Below are positions 1 to 5,565 of a stretch of DNA of 7,947 nt, one piece after another; the stretch's first letter is position 1; the number at the start of each line of letters is the position of its first letter. The notes under the pieces were generated by a model. The model was not told the DNA's origin. It did not search any database and was given only the letters and a program-made list of their open reading frames with translations. Made by a program: the position numbers and the translations under genes. The DNA comes from Proteobacteria bacterium UBA6492 (GTDB lineage: Bacteria > Pseudomonadota > Gammaproteobacteria > UBA6429 > Thiohalophilaceae), in NCBI GenBank assembly GCA_002436485.1, contig DJMK01000101.1, positions 1 to 7,947 of the forward strand, given 5' to 3'.

Positions 1-735
1 CAAATCCTGTTTGAATCCAACATGCCGATTGTGCGTCCAGCATGGTCACCGGATGGTAAACAACTGGCCTATGTTTCCTATTCATCAGGCAGACCACAGA
101 TCTATGTACAGAATATTTTCACCAAGCAAACAAAACAGCTGACCAACTTCAAGGGTTCAAACCTGTCTCCAGCCTGGTCACCTGATGGAAGGCACATGGC
201 AATGGCGCTATCCAAGGACGGTAATTCTGAACTATATATAATGGATCTGGCGACACAAAAATTGCAGCGTATTACCCGCAGCTCTGGTACTGATATCGAG
301 CCGGCCTGGTTTCCCGACGGCAGAAGCCTGGTGTTTACCTCGGATCGGGGCAGGCGCCCGCAACTGTATCGCATCGCGGTGGATGATCGTGGTGCGGCAG
401 GGCGAGCAGAGCGTTTGACCTATGACGGTAAGGAAAACCTGCGTCCCTCTGTATCACCTGACGGTAAACGCATCGCCATGGTGCACAATGCAGATGGAGG
501 ATACCGGGTTGCCATGCTGGATCTTGAAACTGAACAGCTCTCGGTCCTGACGGATGGCCGACTGGATGAAAACCCGGACTTCGCCCCCAATGGCCGCATG
601 ATCATTTACGCATCGCAGTCAGGGGGTAGAGGTGTGCTCGCAGTCGTTTCAGCGGATGGTCGCGCTAGCCATAAGCTGCGTTTTACCCAGGGTGAGGTGC
701 GCGAACCAGCATGGTCACCTTACAAGACAAATTAA
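1..735 (+). CDS. tolB: TolB, Tol-Pal system periplasmic beta-propeller protein (C-terminal part)
   Basis: TolB is the periplasmic beta-propeller of the Tol-Pal complex. It binds Pal and helps link the inner membrane TolQRA motor to the outer membrane during cell constriction. The reading frame is open from base 1, so the start lies outside the window; 244 residues are visible, somewhat over half of a usual TolB of about 430. The propeller blades show as repeated WSPDG-type motifs: AWSPDG (twice), AWFPDG, SVSPDG and APNG, each followed by a strand such as LAYVS or LVFTS. The protein closes with PAWSPY, the usual TolB C-terminal ending. It lies 36 bp upstream of pal in the standard order. An ATG at 22 is internal to the protein and is not its start. 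The identification rests on the repeat pattern, the C-terminus and the neighbours, and is very secure. Confidence 0.97.
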   Translation, partial: QILFESNMPIVRPAWSPDGKQLAYVSYSSGRPQIYVQNIFTKQTKQLTNFKGSNLSPAWSPDGRHMAMALSKDGNSELYIMDLATQKLQRITRSSGTDIEPAWFPDGRSLVFTSDRGRRPQLYRIAVDDRGAAGRAERLTYDGKENLRPSVSPDGKRIAMVHNADGGYRVAMLDLETEQLSVLTDGRLDENPDFAPNGRMIIYASQSGGRGVLAVVSADGRASHKLRFTQGEVREPAWSPYKTN

Positions 736-757
736 CAACAGCAATTCAACAATACAC

Positions 758-764
758 AAAGGAG
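758..764 (+). promoter_or_regulatory. Ribosome binding site of pal
   Basis: AAAGGAG lies 7 bases before the pal ATG. It is a near-consensus Shine-Dalgarno sequence, in keeping with the high abundance of Pal lipoprotein. Confidence 0.8.
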
Positions 765-771
765 TAATTTA

Positions 772-1290
772 ATGAAACTCTTTAACCGATTTCTTATTTT
801 GGCACTGTTTTCAATTACGATTGCGGCATGTGGTACTGCGACTAAAGAGGAAGCCCCTCCAGCTGATGATCAGCAGGCCCAACAGGACCAACGCGCTGCT
901 GCACAGGATGAGGGTGCTTTCCAGGGCAGTCCATTTGATGATCCTAACAACCCTCTGTCCAAACGGACAATCTATTTCGAGTTTGACAGTTCTGATGTGC
1001 CTGCCGAAGATCGCGAGGTAATTACTGCCCATGCCGAATACCTGGTCGCCAACCCGAATGCCACGGTGGTGCTTGAAGGTCATGCTGATGAGCGCGGTAC
1101 TCGTGAGTATAATATTGCGCTGGGCGAACGTCGTGCAAAAGCGGTCAGCCAGTTGATGCTACTTCAGGGTGTGGCACAATCACAGATGGATGTGATCAGC
1201 TTTGGTGAAGAGCGTCCAGTGGCCCTGGGTCATGATGAAGCCGCATGGCGACTCAACCGACGCGTCGAGATCCTCTATACAGGAAATTAA
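772..1290 (+). CDS. pal: Pal, peptidoglycan-associated outer membrane lipoprotein
   Basis: Pal is an outer membrane lipoprotein that binds meso-diaminopimelate in peptidoglycan and also TolB, tethering the outer membrane to the wall at the division site. The 172-residue product begins with a lipoprotein signal peptide ending in the lipobox IAAC, with the lipidated cysteine at residue 20. A polar Gln/Ala/Asp-rich linker follows (about 25-60), then an OmpA-like domain (about 64-170). In that domain the segment around residues 103-122 carries GHADERGT and the NxxLxxxRA-like stretch. Asp106 and Arg121 have the 15-residue spacing of the diaminopimelate-binding pair known in OmpA-like domains. Length is normal for Pal. 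The start is fixed by the strong ribosome binding site and the signal peptide. Only one base separates its stop from the cpoB start, implying co-transcription and probable translational coupling. Confidence 0.97.
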   Translation: MKLFNRFLILALFSITIAACGTATKEEAPPADDQQAQQDQRAAAQDEGAFQGSPFDDPNNPLSKRTIYFEFDSSDVPAEDREVITAHAEYLVANPNATVVLEGHADERGTREYNIALGERRAKAVSQLMLLQGVAQSQMDVISFGEERPVALGHDEAAWRLNRRVEILYTGN

Positions 1291-1291
1291 A

Positions 1292-2161
1292 ATGCATAAA
1301 CAGCTTTCGTATTCAGCTCTGCTTTTGTTGACAGTATTGCACGCGCAGCTTTCTGCTGCGCGTGACGTGCAAATGCGCCCTACGTTTGATAGCGGGGGTA
1401 ACAGCATTGCGACATCAAGTGCTGTAGCCAGTACCAGTACCGACACGAGCAAACTGTCTACGGAAGAAAGATTGCAGCGACTGGAGAGAATACTCAATAG
1501 CCAGGGTCTGGTCGATATGCTGATACGGCTGGATAGCCTGCAAAATGAATTACAGGCTTTGCGTGGTGAGCTGGAACTGCATGCGCACCAGCTCGAGGAA
1601 ATTAAACAGCGTCAGCGTGACCTCTATGTGGATATCGACCGTCGTTTGCTGCAATTGGAACGTAATGGCCAGGTCTCTGGTGGGCCGGCAGCAACACCTC
1701 AGGCGACTGCACCGAGCACACCATCGTCAAGCGGTGCAATTGCTCCGGTTCCTGTACCGACTACCTCGTCAGCCGATGAACAAAAGCAGTACCAAAAGGC
1801 ATTTGATCTGCTGCGCGAGTTACGATACGAACAGGCGGTCAAGGCATTTCGTGCTTTCCTCACGCAGTTTCCTAATGGTCGTTACGCGCATATTGCGCAG
1901 TACTGGATCGGTGAAGCCAATTATGCACAGCGCAATTTCCAGCAGGCCATTGGTGATTATCAAAAATTGATTTCTGACCATCCCAATAGTCCAAAGCTGG
2001 CCGAAGCCATGTTAAAGATTGGATATAGCCAGTATGAGTTAAAGAAGTATAAGGATGCGGAAAAGTCGCTGAATACCCTGGTAAAGTCTTACCCGGGGAC
2101 AACAGAAGCCAGCCAGGCGAAGAACCTCTTAACACAGATTCGCCTTAAACGCGGCGGTTAA
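1292..2161 (+). CDS. cpoB: CpoB (YbgF), cell division coordinator with coiled coil and TPR domain
   Basis: CpoB is a periplasmic protein that coordinates Tol-driven outer membrane constriction with septal peptidoglycan synthesis through TolA and PBP1B (known from E. coli). The 289-residue product has a signal peptide (hydrophobic core about residues 9-18, likely cut after Ala22 or Ala23). A heptad-rich coiled coil at about 56-125 is the trimerisation region in the family. A Pro/Ser/Thr/Ala linker (about 126-160) follows, then a TPR domain (about 161-285) with three tetratricopeptide-like units, visible in the AFDLLRELRYEQAVKAF, YWIGEANYAQRNFQQAI and GYSQYELKKYKDAEKSL helices. ATG 1292 is chosen because it lies one base after the pal stop, has AGGAAA at 1281-1286 as ribosome binding site, and opens directly into the signal peptide. 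An in-frame ATG at 1202, inside pal, would bury the signal peptide. The stop codon overlaps a 14-bp palindrome. Confidence 0.94.
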   Translation: MHKQLSYSALLLLTVLHAQLSAARDVQMRPTFDSGGNSIATSSAVASTSTDTSKLSTEERLQRLERILNSQGLVDMLIRLDSLQNELQALRGELELHAHQLEEIKQRQRDLYVDIDRRLLQLERNGQVSGGPAATPQATAPSTPSSSGAIAPVPVPTTSSADEQKQYQKAFDLLRELRYEQAVKAFRAFLTQFPNGRYAHIAQYWIGEANYAQRNFQQAIGDYQKLISDHPNSPKLAEAMLKIGYSQYELKKYKDAEKSLNTLVKSYPGTTEASQAKNLLTQIRLKRGG

Positions 2162-2171
2162 TTGCAATTAA
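2158..2171. repeat. Perfect 14-bp palindrome at the cpoB stop codon
   Basis: TTAATTGCAATTAA is fully self-complementary and spans the cpoB TAA and the first bases of the cpoB-queE gap. It has no loop, so it fits a dimeric protein-binding site better than an RNA hairpin. It lies 29 bp upstream of the queE start. AT-rich palindromes of this size can arise by chance, and no function is known from the sequence. Confidence 0.4.
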
Positions 2172-2200
2172 TCAGCCCTTAACACAATAGAACCGCTTGA

Positions 2201-2878
2201 GTGAATTCGCCGTCGCACGCAACACCAGTCGATAACAAGACCAGACTCCGTATTACCGAGATATTTTATTCACTGCAGGGCGAAGCGCGCACGGCCGGTA
2301 TTCCCACGATATTTATTCGCCTTACCGGTTGCCCGCTGCGTTGTGGTTATTGTGATACGACCTATGCATTTCAGGGCGGTGACTGGTGGACGATTGAAGA
2401 TATACTGCAACACCTGCAGCAATATAACACGCGCTATGTCACCGTAACCGGTGGCGAACCCCTTGCACAGAAAGCCTGTCTAGAACTGCTCACGGCACTT
2501 TGCGAACAGAACTATGATGTCTCGCTGGAGACCAGTGGCGCACTGGATATCAGTGATGTCGATAATCGGGTTAGCCGGGTTATGGATATCAAGACGCCCG
2601 GTTCTGGTGAGCAAGAAAAGAACCGGTTGGCGAACATAGAGCAACTGACATCACACGACCAGGTTAAATTCGTGATTTGTGATCGTCAGGATTATGACTG
2701 GGCGGTATCATTGATTAACGAATACCAACTGGCTACTAGATCAGAAATTCTGTTTTCACCCAGTCATGGTCAATTGGATATCAGTCAGCTTGCAGAATGG
2801 GTCTTGCAGGACCAGTTGCCAGTGCGCGTACAGATACAGTTACATAAACTGATCTGGGGAAATGAGCCAGGAAAATAA
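2201..2878 (+). CDS. queE: QueE, 7-carboxy-7-deazaguanine synthase (radical SAM)
   Basis: QueE rearranges 6-carboxy-5,6,7,8-tetrahydropterin into 7-carboxy-7-deazaguanine, the ring-contraction step on the way to preQ0 and queuosine. It is a cytosolic [4Fe-4S] radical SAM enzyme. The 225-residue product has FYSLQGEA near the N-terminus (about 22-29), the cluster-binding cysteines Cys44, Cys48 and Cys51 in CPLRCGYC (CxxxCxxC), and the SAM-binding TGGEPL motif at 83-88. A GTG start at 2201 is chosen because an in-frame TGA lies immediately before it (2198-2200) and no other plausible start lies between it and the conserved region. No good Shine-Dalgarno sequence precedes it, so translation may be weak or coupled to cpoB, 39 bp upstream. 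QueC follows after 5 bp. QueD and QueF, also needed for queuosine, are not in the window. Confidence 0.95.
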   Translation: MNSPSHATPVDNKTRLRITEIFYSLQGEARTAGIPTIFIRLTGCPLRCGYCDTTYAFQGGDWWTIEDILQHLQQYNTRYVTVTGGEPLAQKACLELLTALCEQNYDVSLETSGALDISDVDNRVSRVMDIKTPGSGEQEKNRLANIEQLTSHDQVKFVICDRQDYDWAVSLINEYQLATRSEILFSPSHGQLDISQLAEWVLQDQLPVRVQIQLHKLIWGNEPGK

Positions 2879-2883
2879 TCGGA

Positions 2884-3570
2884 ATGAAGCAACAAGCTAG
2901 AAAAGCCGTGGTATTACTTTCCGGTGGGCTGGATTCCGCAACCACACTGGCAATTGCACGGCAGGCAGGTTTTGATTGTTATGCGATGAGCTTTGATTAC
3001 GGACAGCGTCACCGCTGTGAGCTGGTGGCTGCACAGAACGTGGCAAAGCAGGCTGCCGTTATCGCGCACAAGACAATCAGGCTCGATCTTGGCGAGATTG
3101 GTGGTTCTGCCCTGACGGACAATGCGATTCACGTTCCCAAGGCCGCCACCCAGGGTATTCCGGTAACCTATGTGCCGGCACGAAACACGGTGTTTCTTGC
3201 ACTGGCGCTGGGCTGGGCGGAAGTGCTCGAGGCGAGTGATATTTTTATCGGCGTCAATGCTGTCGACTACTCGGGTTACCCGGATTGTCGGCCAGAATAC
3301 ATCGCCGCCTTTCAACGCATGGCCAACCTGGCAACCCGCGCAGGCGTGGAAGGCCATGACATCACAATTAATGCACCACTAATTCATCTTACCAAGGCGC
3401 AGATCATTCGGCGCGGTACCGATCTTGAGGTCGACTATAGTTTAACCATTTCATGCTACGACCCTGATGAGGCAGGGCGGGCCTGTGGCGAATGCGACAG
3501 TTGCCGCCTGCGCCGTGATGGATTTCAGCAGGCGGAAATTCCCGATCCGACTCGATACCTAACTGACTGA
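2884..3570 (+). CDS. queC: QueC, 7-cyano-7-deazaguanine (preQ0) synthase
   Basis: QueC converts 7-carboxy-7-deazaguanine to preQ0 in two ATP-dependent steps with ammonia, using the product of QueE. The 228-residue protein opens with the PP-loop SGGLDS at 13-18, which binds ATP pyrophosphate. It ends with the zinc site formed by Cys191, Cys201, Cys204 and Cys207 (C-x9-C-x2-C-x2-C). FDYGQRH at 37-43 and VPARNTVFLALA (about 97-108) are further family signatures. Length is typical. The start lies 5 bp after the queE stop, with AGGA at 2869-2872 as a somewhat distant ribosome binding site inside the end of queE; the two genes are surely one transcription unit. PreQ0 made here would need QueF, Tgt and QueA elsewhere to become queuosine in tRNAs with GUN anticodons. 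Confidence 0.96.
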   Translation: MKQQARKAVVLLSGGLDSATTLAIARQAGFDCYAMSFDYGQRHRCELVAAQNVAKQAAVIAHKTIRLDLGEIGGSALTDNAIHVPKAATQGIPVTYVPARNTVFLALALGWAEVLEASDIFIGVNAVDYSGYPDCRPEYIAAFQRMANLATRAGVEGHDITINAPLIHLTKAQIIRRGTDLEVDYSLTISCYDPDEAGRACGECDSCRLRRDGFQQAEIPDPTRYLTD

Positions 3571-3595
3571 TAATTCAGCTTAAATCGTTAGCACT

Positions 3596-3625
3596 CTTAC
3601 AAATCATCCTCACCACAGGTATACT
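3596..3625 (+). promoter_or_regulatory. Probable sigma70 promoter of the YeeE-like transporter gene
   Basis: CTTACA (3596-3601, 4 of 6 matches to the -35 consensus) and TATACT (3620-3625, 5 of 6 matches to the -10 consensus) are separated by 18 bp in the 123-bp gap after queC. The predicted transcript would start near 3632 and carry a leader of about 60 bases. This suggests the transporter is expressed separately from queEC. Confidence 0.5.
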
Positions 3626-3626
3626 A

Positions 3627-3656
3627 GCCGGCAAATTTTTTGCGGCCAGGATGGCC
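3627..3656 (+). other. Small hairpins in the leader before the YeeE-like gene
   Basis: Two short inverted repeats lie side by side. GCAAA (3631-3635) pairs with TTTGC (3639-3643) around a TTT loop, and can be extended by three G-C pairs past a bulged G to 3627 and 3646. GGCC (3644-3647) pairs with GGCC (3653-3656) around a five-base loop. The two stems share bases and so could be alternative folds. They may be a weak terminator remnant for queC or leader structure; nothing identifies a known riboswitch. Confidence 0.25.
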
Positions 3657-3693
3657 TTAGACTAAAAACGATAACGAAATCTAGAGGTGTCTT

Positions 3694-4971
3694 ATGAATT
3701 TTGAAAGCTTTGATGCTGCGCATTGGGCAATCCTGTGGTGGGCTTTTGGTATCGCGGTCGTCATGGGAGCCGTAGCCAACAAGACCAATTTTTGCACCAT
3801 GGGAGCTGTATCTGACCTGGTGAACATGGGCGATACTGGCCGAATTCGTGCCTGGATTCTTGCCATGGCTGTGGCCGTTCTCGGCGTTACCATTCTTGAA
3901 TTCGTGGATGTGTTTTCCACCGACGGGGCACGTCCACCTTATCGCGGTAGCAGTTTTGCCTGGCTGGAATACATCATCGGTGGCACCATGTTCGGTATCG
4001 GTATGACCCTGGGTAGTGGTTGCGGTAACAAGACCTTGGTGCGTATTGGTGGTGGAAACATCAAGTCTATTCTGGTTTTCATCGTTATCAGTATTTTCGC
4101 CTACTTTATGATTAACCCGTTTCCGGGCACCGACGATACAATTTACTCGCTGGTGTTTTATCCATGGACAAACCCAACAACTGTCTCATTGGCGGGCAGT
4201 CAGGACATCGGTGCACTGATCAGTGCTGAGAACAAGGGCACGATGCGACTGGTGGCAGGCCTAGTAGTAGCGGTATTGCTGTTATTCTTTGTGTTCAAGT
4301 CTTCCGAGTTCCGTAGCAACTTTGATAACAAGCTGGGTGGCCTGGTTATCGGGCTTTGTGTGGTTGGCGCATGGTATGTCAGTGCTGGCATGGCCAGTAT
4401 TACCGCAGATGGCGAAACTTACAGCTGGACGAACTATGCCAGTAATGATGTCTGGATGATGATGCCTGAGGCAGAGCAGGGGGCAGCACCATCCGGCGTA
4501 GCGCCTCAGTCCTATACCTTTATCAACCCGATTGGCGAGATGACCGGTTACGCTGTCGGTAATAATGTTGATGGCATGCGCGGTACGACACTTACATTCG
4601 GCATGATGGCCGTGTTTGGCGTCATTGTTGGGTCTTTGTTGTGGGCCCTGCTGTCAAAGAGTTTCCGTATAGAGTGGTTCGTCAATGGCAAGGATTTTGT
4701 TACTCACTTGATCGGCGCCATACTGATGGGCGTTGGTGGTGTCCTGGCCCTGGGTTGCACAATTGGCCAGGCAGTGACCGGTGTTTCTACCCTCGCGGTG
4801 GGATCTTTCCTGGCATTTATCAGTATCGTCTTTGGCAGTGCACTTACCATGAAAATCCAGTACTACAAGCTGGTGTATGAAGAAGAGGCAACCTTCATGA
4901 AAGCGTTTATCACGGCGCTGGTTGATATGAAGTTGCTGCCCAGTGGGATGCGCAAACTGGACGCGGTGTAA
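3694..4971 (+). CDS. YeeE/YedE (TsuA-like) family sulfur-compound membrane transporter
   Basis: This is a polytopic inner membrane protein of the YeeE/YedE family (Sulf_transp). Family member TsuA takes up thiosulfate, passing it between conserved cysteines along the pore. The 425-residue product contains three family cysteine motifs: NFCTMG (Cys34), GSGCGNKT (Cys110) and GCTIGQ (Cys355). These probably correspond to the essential TsuA cysteines. The first and last lie in related halves, fitting the internal duplication of the family. Hydrophobic segments cover most of the chain; longer polar stretches at about 141-182 and 233-300 are probably loops. It is longer than E. coli YeeE (about 350), nearer YedE (about 400). 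AGAGGTG at 3683-3689 is the ribosome binding site. No TusA/YeeD-like partner gene lies next to it, as often found with this family. Family is secure; the substrate (thiosulfate or another sulfur species) is inferred. Confidence 0.88.
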   Translation: MNFESFDAAHWAILWWAFGIAVVMGAVANKTNFCTMGAVSDLVNMGDTGRIRAWILAMAVAVLGVTILEFVDVFSTDGARPPYRGSSFAWLEYIIGGTMFGIGMTLGSGCGNKTLVRIGGGNIKSILVFIVISIFAYFMINPFPGTDDTIYSLVFYPWTNPTTVSLAGSQDIGALISAENKGTMRLVAGLVVAVLLLFFVFKSSEFRSNFDNKLGGLVIGLCVVGAWYVSAGMASITADGETYSWTNYASNDVWMMMPEAEQGAAPSGVAPQSYTFINPIGEMTGYAVGNNVDGMRGTTLTFGMMAVFGVIVGSLLWALLSKSFRIEWFVNGKDFVTHLIGAILMGVGGVLALGCTIGQAVTGVSTLAVGSFLAFISIVFGSALTMKIQYYKLVYEEEATFMKAFITALVDMKLLPSGMRKLDAV

Positions 4972-4986
4972 GCGCTGTAATGTCTA

Positions 4987-5018
4987 TACCGGGCTTGCCA
5001 AACACGGCAAGTCCGGTA
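4987..5018 (+). terminator. 13-bp stem hairpin after the YeeE-like gene, possible terminator without U-tract
   Basis: The arm at 4987-4999 (TACCGGGCTTGCC) pairs with 5006-5018 (GGCAAGTCCGGTA) across a six-base AAACAC loop, with a single G-U wobble. It begins 15 bases after the transporter stop codon, where a terminator is expected. No T-run follows, so factor-independent termination is doubtful. The hairpin could instead protect the mRNA 3' end. It overlaps the tRNA promoter. Confidence 0.55.
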
Positions 5019-5028
5019 CAATGCGCGC
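4995..5028 (+). promoter_or_regulatory. Strong sigma70 promoter of tRNA-Lys with GC-rich discriminator
   Basis: TTGCCA (4995-5000, 5 of 6) and TACAAT (5017-5022, 5 of 6) are spaced by 16 bp and are followed by GCGCGC at 5023-5028. A GC-rich block between the -10 box and the start site is the hallmark of stringently controlled stable-RNA promoters. Transcription would begin near 5029-5030, giving a 5' leader of about 48 bases before the mature tRNA. Confidence 0.65.
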
Positions 5029-5077
5029 TTCAATTTACGTAGACAGTCACGTCAACGGTCAGTCATTCTAAACACAC

Positions 5078-5153
5078 GGGTCGTTAGCTCAGTCGGTAGA
5101 GCAGTTGGCTTTTAACCAATTGGTCGTAGGTTCGAATCCTACACGACCCACCA
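5078..5153 (+). tRNA. tRNA-Lys, anticodon UUU
   Basis: A complete 76-base cloverleaf. The acceptor arm GGGTCGT (5078-5084) pairs with ACGACCC (5143-5149), the discriminator is A5150 and CCA is encoded at 5151-5153. The D-arm GCTC/GAGC is present. The anticodon stem GTTGG/CCAAT (5104-5108, 5116-5120) encloses loop CTTTTAA with anticodon TTT at 5111-5113. The T-arm GTAGG/CCTAC encloses TTCGAAT. It closely resembles the E. coli lysine tRNA. It reads AAA and AAG codons and is normally modified at U34 (mnm5s2U type), not with queuosine. It has its own likely promoter upstream. No clear terminator hairpin with a U-run follows it; only pyrimidine-rich sequence at about 5154-5165. Its last bases are duplicated exactly at 5301-5324. 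Confidence 0.97.
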
Positions 5154-5155
5154 TT
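5132..5155 (+). repeat. Direct repeat copy 1: 3' end of tRNA-Lys
   Basis: These 24 bases run from the T-loop through CCA plus two T residues and recur without a mismatch at 5301-5324. This copy is part of the functional tRNA. Such a repeat of a tRNA 3' end is the usual signature of a site-specific integration (att) site, or of a tRNA-linked tandem repeat. Confidence 0.85.
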
Positions 5156-5300
5156 TTCTTCTCCCTATTTTGTGATGGACCTCGCCTGGAGTGGGGATGC
5201 TCCTTGATGGGAATCTCACCTACGGTTGACACTAGCCGTCCATGGCTTGTGCCCTGAGGGCGGCTCTGCAGTGCGTCCAATTTTGTTCCTGACAACATTG
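5156..5300. other. 145-bp spacer between the tRNA 3'-end repeats, no gene seen
   Basis: No protein-coding gene is supported. The antisense frame across it is the well-known artefact of reading a tRNA backwards. It contains GCAGT and CCAATT in the same order, and about 8 bp from the spacing, of the tRNA anticodon-arm region relative to the second 3'-end copy. It might therefore be a decayed tRNA duplicate, though the match is weak. CGGTTGACACTAGC at 5223-5236 recurs downstream with one change. Confidence 0.4.
5223..5236 (+). repeat. Secondary repeat copy 1 downstream of the tRNA end
   Basis: CGGTTGACACTAGC matches 13 of 14 bases of CGGTTGATACTAGC at 5364-5377. Each copy lies downstream of a copy of the tRNA 3' end (67 and 39 bp later). 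This suggests the duplication unit was the tRNA end plus its downstream flank, later altered by indels. Confidence 0.5.
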
Positions 5301-5324
5301 TCGAATCCTACACGACCCACCATT
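5301..5324 (+). repeat. Direct repeat copy 2: orphan 3' end of tRNA-Lys
   Basis: An exact copy of 5132-5155 placed 169 bp downstream, without the 5' three quarters of a tRNA in recognisable form. It cannot fold into a tRNA. Candidates are an att remnant left by an integrative element, or the remains of a tandem tRNA-Lys duplication. Confidence 0.85.
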
Positions 5325-5565
5325 CTTTCTTTGCCTCAGACATTTTTGCAGGTTGGCCGTACGCGGTTGATACTAGCGCTGGGATGGTGATGTCATAAAG
5401 AGTTTTTGCAAGTAAATCGGGTGCTTACATGAATTAATGGATGATTCCAACCAGCCGCATGCGCTAAAATGCCCGACTTCAGTTATCTACCGAAGCACCA
5501 TAAAAAATCACAAGAGAACAACCGGCAAAATAGGTATTTAATTAATAAAAACAAGGGGTTATGAG
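5325..5565. other. Intergenic region upstream of the SulP gene
   Basis: No coding region is seen. The second CGGTTGATACTAGC repeat lies at 5364-5377. A possible -10 box TAAAAT (5465-5470, 5 of 6) has no convincing -35 partner at the right spacing, so the SulP promoter is only tentatively placed there. The last 30 bases before the gene are AT-rich. AAGGGG at 5553-5558 is the SulP ribosome binding site. Confidence 0.4.
5364..5377 (+). repeat. Secondary repeat copy 2
   Basis: CGGTTGATACTAGC, 13 of 14 identical to 5223-5236 and offset by 141 bp rather than 169 bp, so about 28 bp has been lost or gained between the two units. Confidence 0.5.

Noticed and set aside
1202..1291. An earlier in-frame ATG at 1202 as the start of cpoB
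   Set aside because: It lies deep inside pal and would bury the signal peptide. ATG 1292 has a ribosome binding site, follows the pal stop by one base and begins with the signal peptide.
5226..5254. TTGACA at 5226-5231 as a promoter -35 box
   Set aside because: It is a perfect hexamer, but no acceptable -10 box lies 16-18 bp downstream, and it falls within a repeat that explains it.
5089..5298. A 69-codon minus-strand frame across the tRNA encoding a VGRVGFEPTTNWLKANCS-like peptide
   Set aside because: This is a recurring false protein produced by translating a lysine-type tRNA gene on its antisense strand; the tRNA on the plus strand explains it fully.
5247..5324. A second functional tRNA-Lys gene
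   Set aside because: Only the last 24 bases match. The acceptor 5' strand, D-arm and anticodon arm cannot be formed from the sequence upstream of 5301.
5132..5324. A CRISPR array
   Set aside because: There are only two repeat copies, they derive from a tRNA gene, and the 145-bp spacer is far too long.
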